Shown here: positions 16,110-19,898 of the stretch, piece after piece
Layout of the letters: each line of letters starts with the position of its first letter
Position numbering within the stretch: the first letter of the stretch is position 1
DNA from: CAYMSF01 sp964392985
GTDB taxonomy: Bacteria > Verrucomicrobiota > Lentisphaeria > Victivallales > Victivallaceae
Length of the DNA stretch: 19,898 bases
Reading direction: 5' to 3'
Assembly: GCA_964392985.1 (NCBI GenBank)
Contig: CAYMSF010000062.1
Location: 1 to 19,898 of the forward strand
Notes under the pieces: model-generated
What the model saw: only the letters and a program-made list of their open reading frames with translations
Told to the model about the DNA's origin: nothing
Database searches by the model: none
Translations under genes and position numbers: made by a program

Positions 16110-18518
16110 ATGAAAAAAACCGCAAATTTAAACTGTAAAATTGATTCTGACATCCGGTGGATTTGGACCGATGACGTACAAGCTAACAGCTACATCGCCG
16201 CGCTCGGCAAACTCGAAATAGATGCAATTCCTGATAACGCTGCAATTAAAATTTTTGCTGACACCAAATACAAACTTTATATTAATGGCAGATTTGTCAA
16301 CGGCGGTCCGGCTCCGTTCCGGAAACCGGTCATTATGATTGACGAGTATGATGTTACAGGGTTCATGCAGAAAGGCGCAAATTCGATTTTGATTGTTGCC
16401 CACTTTGTCGGTTCAGACACTAAATACAATAGCACTGAAAAACCAGGAATACTGGCTGCTTTGACGGCAATAGTCAGCGGACGAAGCGTTGCGTGCAGCA
16501 CCGGACCTGGCTGGAAAGTTGCGAAAATGAAATGCTGGAACTGGGACACCCCCAGGCGTAACTGGGCAATCGAACACATGGAAGCGCTTGACCTTTCACA
16601 CCAGTCGTATTCAATTCTTGTTAAATATGCGTCAGAAGACTATGCCGGCGGCAGTGTCGCCATCAAACCATCAATTTGGTTGACTCCGCGGGTATTTGAA
16701 AGGAATGACCTTGAGTTTCGCAAACGAATGGTTCCGCTTCTGCGCTGGAAACGCGAGGACATTTGCATGCCTCTGACAATTTATCGCGGTAATACCGAAA
16801 TTTACAGTCTTCAAGACACGGCGGTACGGCTCGACCATGAGCATATCTGGCGCGAACTTGATGAAACATCATACGAAATGACGCGCTCAGGACACGTCCA
16901 ATTTGAACGCAGGGAAGGCGAACCCGGCTTCCTGCTGCTTTACGATTTTCGCCGTTGTTGTGCGGGAGAACCGGCTGTCGATATAATTTGCGACAATCCA
17001 TGCACGCTTGATTTAGCCATGGCTGAAGGATTGGCGGCGTACGGTCAGCCTGTCATATGGCGTAATTCAGGGCACTATTTTGCGCGTTATAACCTTGTAA
17101 AAGGGCATAACCGGGTGAGATTCTACCATTATAATGGCTATCGCTACCTGCATCTTGTGCTTAAAGATATTATTGGCAAGGTTGAGATAAAACATGTTAC
17201 CAGCCACCACTGCCGTGCTGATCTTGATTATCGGGATAAAATCGCATGTGAGGATCGCGTGGTCGAGTCCCTTTACCGCATTTCCAGACGCGCTATTATG
17301 CAAAATATGCAGGCATTGGCGAATGACTGCAATACCCGGGAGCAAGGCGTTTACTGGGGAGACAGTATCTGGGTTGTTGACAGTGTCGGGCATCAAACCG
17401 GTGATTTTTCGCACATGCGCCATTTATGTTATGCCGTTACTGAAGAGTTCAATGCCAGCGGTCCATTTATAAAAGCCAGTATCTACGGACTTGCCGGCAC
17501 GATTTATGAATACTGTTTGATTCCGCCTGAATGTCTTTGGCGATATTATCGCTATTCCGGCGATATCCAGGCTGTTGCCGACAACATTCATGCCGTTCGT
17601 GAAATTATTGCCCGTTTCCGTAAAATGAAGTCTGAAAACGGTCTTATTACTCTTGCCAATGTGGCAAAAAACGGAAAGGCGGCGGATGGGGCAATTTTAT
17701 TTCTTGACCATCCAGGCAACGGCTGGCATCCAATGACTACGGTAGGACATGACCGCCGCGATTTCAATGCCGGTCTAAATCTGTTCTATCTGCAGGCGAT
17801 ACAGGCATTGTTTGAGTTGGAAAAAGTCCTCGGCAATGACACGAAGAAAATTGCGGCAGAGGTTGAGAAACTGAAAAAAGCTGTATTGAAGATTTGTTTT
17901 GTTCCGCAAGATGGTTTAGTTGCCGATGCAGCCGGTTCCGGTATTGCCGTTCCGCGATTCTCACAGCTTGTAAATTCAATGGCGGTTACGACTGGAATTC
18001 TTGACGGCATGGCTGCTTGCAACGCGCTTAATTCGGTTCTTGATATCCCGCGCCATCCCTGGGTTTCGCAGGGAAGCCCATATTCATATTTCTTTCTGGC
18101 CGAAGCCGCCGCTGTATGCCGTATGGGAGACAAGACTGTACGTGCTTTTAGCGATGCTTTTGGCGATATGCTTGAACGCGGTGCTACAGCGACATGGGAG
18201 GCTTGGAACGCAGACAACCATGATTCCCGCAACCATGCCTGGAGTGCTCCGCTGCCATATCTCATTCGCCGGGCAATCATCGGGCTTGAACCATTGAAGC
18301 CGGGCTATGCGCAACTCACCGTTACTCCTGACTTGAAATCCTTTGACTCATTTGATTGCACCTGTTTTATTCCACAAGGATCAGTGCAGGTAAAGTGGGA
18401 AAAAAATGGTACTGAAGCTTTTGAAATTTATGTCAAAATTCCGCACGGGGTTTTAGGGACAATCATAATTGGCAGCAATAAGGTCAAATTCAAAAAGGAA
18501 TGGTCCGGCCATTCTTGA
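16110..18518 (+). CDS. GH78 alpha-L-rhamnosidase
   Basis: The longest frame starts at 16083, but AAGGA at 16100-16104 lies five bases before the ATG at 16110, giving MKKTANLN and 802 aa. N-terminal beta domains (to about 370) include KLYINGRFVNGGPAP, as in GH78. The (alpha/alpha)6 barrel follows. Its signature DCNTREQGVYWGD (406-418) supplies Asp406, Glu411 and Asp418, spaced as the rhamnose-binding acids of Bacillus RhaB. Glu697 in ATWEAW is the likely partner base, with His709 in NHAW behind it. The PLKPGYAQLTVTP segment starts the C-terminal beta domain. There is no signal peptide, so it should remove terminal rhamnose in the cytoplasm. It lies 131 bases after GH42. Confidence 0.9.
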   Translation: MKKTANLNCKIDSDIRWIWTDDVQANSYIAALGKLEIDAIPDNAAIKIFADTKYKLYINGRFVNGGPAPFRKPVIMIDEYDVTGFMQKGANSILIVAHFVGSDTKYNSTEKPGILAALTAIVSGRSVACSTGPGWKVAKMKCWNWDTPRRNWAIEHMEALDLSHQSYSILVKYASEDYAGGSVAIKPSIWLTPRVFERNDLEFRKRMVPLLRWKREDICMPLTIYRGNTEIYSLQDTAVRLDHEHIWRELDETSYEMTRSGHVQFERREGEPGFLLLYDFRRCCAGEPAVDIICDNPCTLDLAMAEGLAAYGQPVIWRNSGHYFARYNLVKGHNRVRFYHYNGYRYLHLVLKDIIGKVEIKHVTSHHCRADLDYRDKIACEDRVVESLYRISRRAIMQNMQALANDCNTREQGVYWGDSIWVVDSVGHQTGDFSHMRHLCYAVTEEFNASGPFIKASIYGLAGTIYEYCLIPPECLWRYYRYSGDIQAVADNIHAVREIIARFRKMKSENGLITLANVAKNGKAADGAILFLDHPGNGWHPMTTVGHDRRDFNAGLNLFYLQAIQALFELEKVLGNDTKKIAAEVEKLKKAVLKICFVPQDGLVADAAGSGIAVPRFSQLVNSMAVTTGILDGMAACNALNSVLDIPRHPWVSQGSPYSYFFLAEAAAVCRMGDKTVRAFSDAFGDMLERGATATWEAWNADNHDSRNHAWSAPLPYLIRRAIIGLEPLKPGYAQLTVTPDLKSFDSFDCTCFIPQGSVQVKWEKNGTEAFEIYVKIPHGVLGTIIIGSNKVKFKKEWSGHS

Positions 18519-18584
18519 TCAAGTGCAGTCAAAAACTAAAGAAATAAAATTTGTTTAGCAAGTAACTCAAAAAAGGAAGGATTA

Positions 18585-19874
18585 ATGAATACTGACAGGA
18601 TGTATTGTATTACTGATTTTGGATCTAAGGCTGGCGACCAGCATATGAATACTGAAGCGATCCAGAACGCTATTGACACTTGTTCTGAAAATGGTGGCGG
18701 TACGATTGTGGTGCCTTCAGGAATATATATGTCAGGCTCGATCAAGTTAAAGTCCAATATTACATTTCTACTGGATCAAGGCGCAATACTGAGAGCATCA
18801 GGTAATATTCTGGATTACCCTGACACCGGTTTCCATCACAATGAGTTTGGAGTAGCAAGGTCTTTTATTTATGCGATAGGAAATAATAACATTCGTGTGA
18901 CTGGAGAAGGGAAAATAGATTTGAGCAGTCATGCTTTTATGGATTTTTCTAAAGTCTGCCTTTTTGAGGTTGACGAGAGCGAATTAAATGAAATCCAGCG
19001 GAATGAGGCCGTTGTAACCGCGTTAGCAAGGCCAAATCAGCCGATCTTTTTTCATGATTGCAATAATTTAAGGTTTGATGGAATTACTATTATTAATTCT
19101 CCCTGCTGGACCATAACTTTTAGCAACTGTGATAAAATCAACGTGCACCATCTCTCTATTGATAACCATTTACAGGTTCCTAACTGTGACGGAATTCATT
19201 TCAGCGCCTGCTCAGATGCGGTCGTAACAGATTGTTTCTTTTCGTGCGGAGACGACTGTATTGCTATTACCGGAATTACACAGTGGAAAGGTATCTCTGA
19301 AAGAATCGTAATCGCAAATTGTACGATGCGTTCACGTTCGGCAGCAGTTAGAATTGGACATTTAGCCAGCAAAGTGCGCAATATTATTTTGAATAATCTA
19401 ATAATTCATGGTACTAACCGCGGGTTAGCATTCTTTGCCGGAGATGGGGGTTCAATTGAGAATATAATAGCCTCAAATATTCATATGGATACCGCCATAT
19501 ATGCAGGCGCTTGGTGGGGGAAAGGCGAGCCGTTAGTAATCTGTACTGCAAATTCCACAGGAACTATTAAGAATGTTTCAGTGACAAATGTTATTGCTAA
19601 TTCTGAAAATGGAGTGCTCATCGTAGGGAAAAAGGGCAGCATTCAAGGAGTAACCTTGCGTGATTGGAAAATAACTATTAAGTATGGCAAAAATAGACCG
19701 CTTCTCGGCAAAATGATTGATCTTCAACCGTCAATTACAAAAGAAGCTCAAGAAGGGAGCATTCCATGGCTTTATATAGAGGAGGTTTCTGATATTTTGC
19801 TAAACAATATCCAATTTGGCAGAGATACTGATGACAACAATATATGGGCGCACTTCCCAAAAGTTGGTCAGTAA
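18585..19874 (+). CDS. GH28-related parallel beta-helix protein (polygalacturonase superfamily)
   Basis: The 429-aa protein opens with ITDFGSKAGD and NTEAIQNAID plus GGGTIVVPSG, the start of pectin-active beta-helix enzymes. Asn200-x-Asp202 (NCDG) and GDDC with Asp223/Asp224 align with the three catalytic aspartates of GH28, at the same 21-residue spacing as in fungal polygalacturonase II. The GHG histidine motif is replaced by SAA (252-254), and the RIK motif by RGLAF. The segment WWGKGEP (310-316) marks a GH28-related bacterial subgroup, as I recall it. There is no signal peptide. It probably cleaves a uronic-acid-containing oligosaccharide in the cytoplasm. GGAAGGA gives a strong RBS. The gap to GH78 is 66 bases. 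Confidence 0.85.
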   Translation: MNTDRMYCITDFGSKAGDQHMNTEAIQNAIDTCSENGGGTIVVPSGIYMSGSIKLKSNITFLLDQGAILRASGNILDYPDTGFHHNEFGVARSFIYAIGNNNIRVTGEGKIDLSSHAFMDFSKVCLFEVDESELNEIQRNEAVVTALARPNQPIFFHDCNNLRFDGITIINSPCWTITFSNCDKINVHHLSIDNHLQVPNCDGIHFSACSDAVVTDCFFSCGDDCIAITGITQWKGISERIVIANCTMRSRSAAVRIGHLASKVRNIILNNLIIHGTNRGLAFFAGDGGSIENIIASNIHMDTAIYAGAWWGKGEPLVICTANSTGTIKNVSVTNVIANSENGVLIVGKKGSIQGVTLRDWKITIKYGKNRPLLGKMIDLQPSITKEAQEGSIPWLYIEEVSDILLNNIQFGRDTDDNNIWAHFPKVGQ

Positions 19875-19898
19875 CCAGCGGCATATTCCGCCAGCACC

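Overview
The window reads as part of a bacterial chromosome, most likely from the PVC group (Lentisphaerota/Victivallales or a close relative). This lineage call is inference. It rests on the prepilin-like protein with an H-X9-DG motif, on a CAZyme locus with no SusC/SusD pair, and on large secreted proteins typical of those genomes. I recognise no tRNA, rRNA, intact transposon or CRISPR array.

Layout. At 1-291 is the 3' end of a small helix-turn-helix protein gene. At 292-902 there is no gene, but a cluster of inverted repeats. At 903-1334 is a glycogen-binding (CBM48/AMPK-beta-like) domain with a lysine/alanine-rich tail. From 1337 to 13714 everything lies on the minus strand. In transcription order it is: an H-X9-DG pseudopilin; a 780-aa secreted protein of unknown activity; a secreted polysaccharide-deacetylase-like protein; a LacI-type repressor; a 1102-aa secreted clan GH-A glycosidase with accessory binding domains; an MFS sugar-cation symporter; an alpha/beta-hydrolase esterase; and finally a broken C-terminal stub of another sugar-type regulator. 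The four genes from the 780-aa protein to the glycosidase are separated by only 29 to 37 bases and look like one operon. Divergently, from 14029 on the plus strand, run a GH42 beta-galactosidase, a GH78 alpha-L-rhamnosidase and a GH28-related protein.

How it may work. Products on the left arm mostly carry signal peptides (glycosidase, deacetylase-like, 780-aa protein, pseudopilin), while the right-arm enzymes have none. The simplest model is attack on a plant-type polysaccharide outside the cytoplasm, uptake of oligosaccharides by the MFS symporter, and final cleavage in the cytoplasm. Beta-galactosidase, rhamnosidase and a GH28 relative together point to a rhamnogalacturonan-I-like (galactan-branched pectin) substrate. 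That is an inference from families, not proof.

Regulation. The 314-base region between the pseudopilin and GH42 holds a good sigma-70 promoter, a perfect 19-base palindrome, a CpG-centred LacI-type operator, and a related half-site next to the GH42 start codon. The centres of these three sites are about 96 bases apart. The LacI gene in the left operon is the obvious candidate to bind them.
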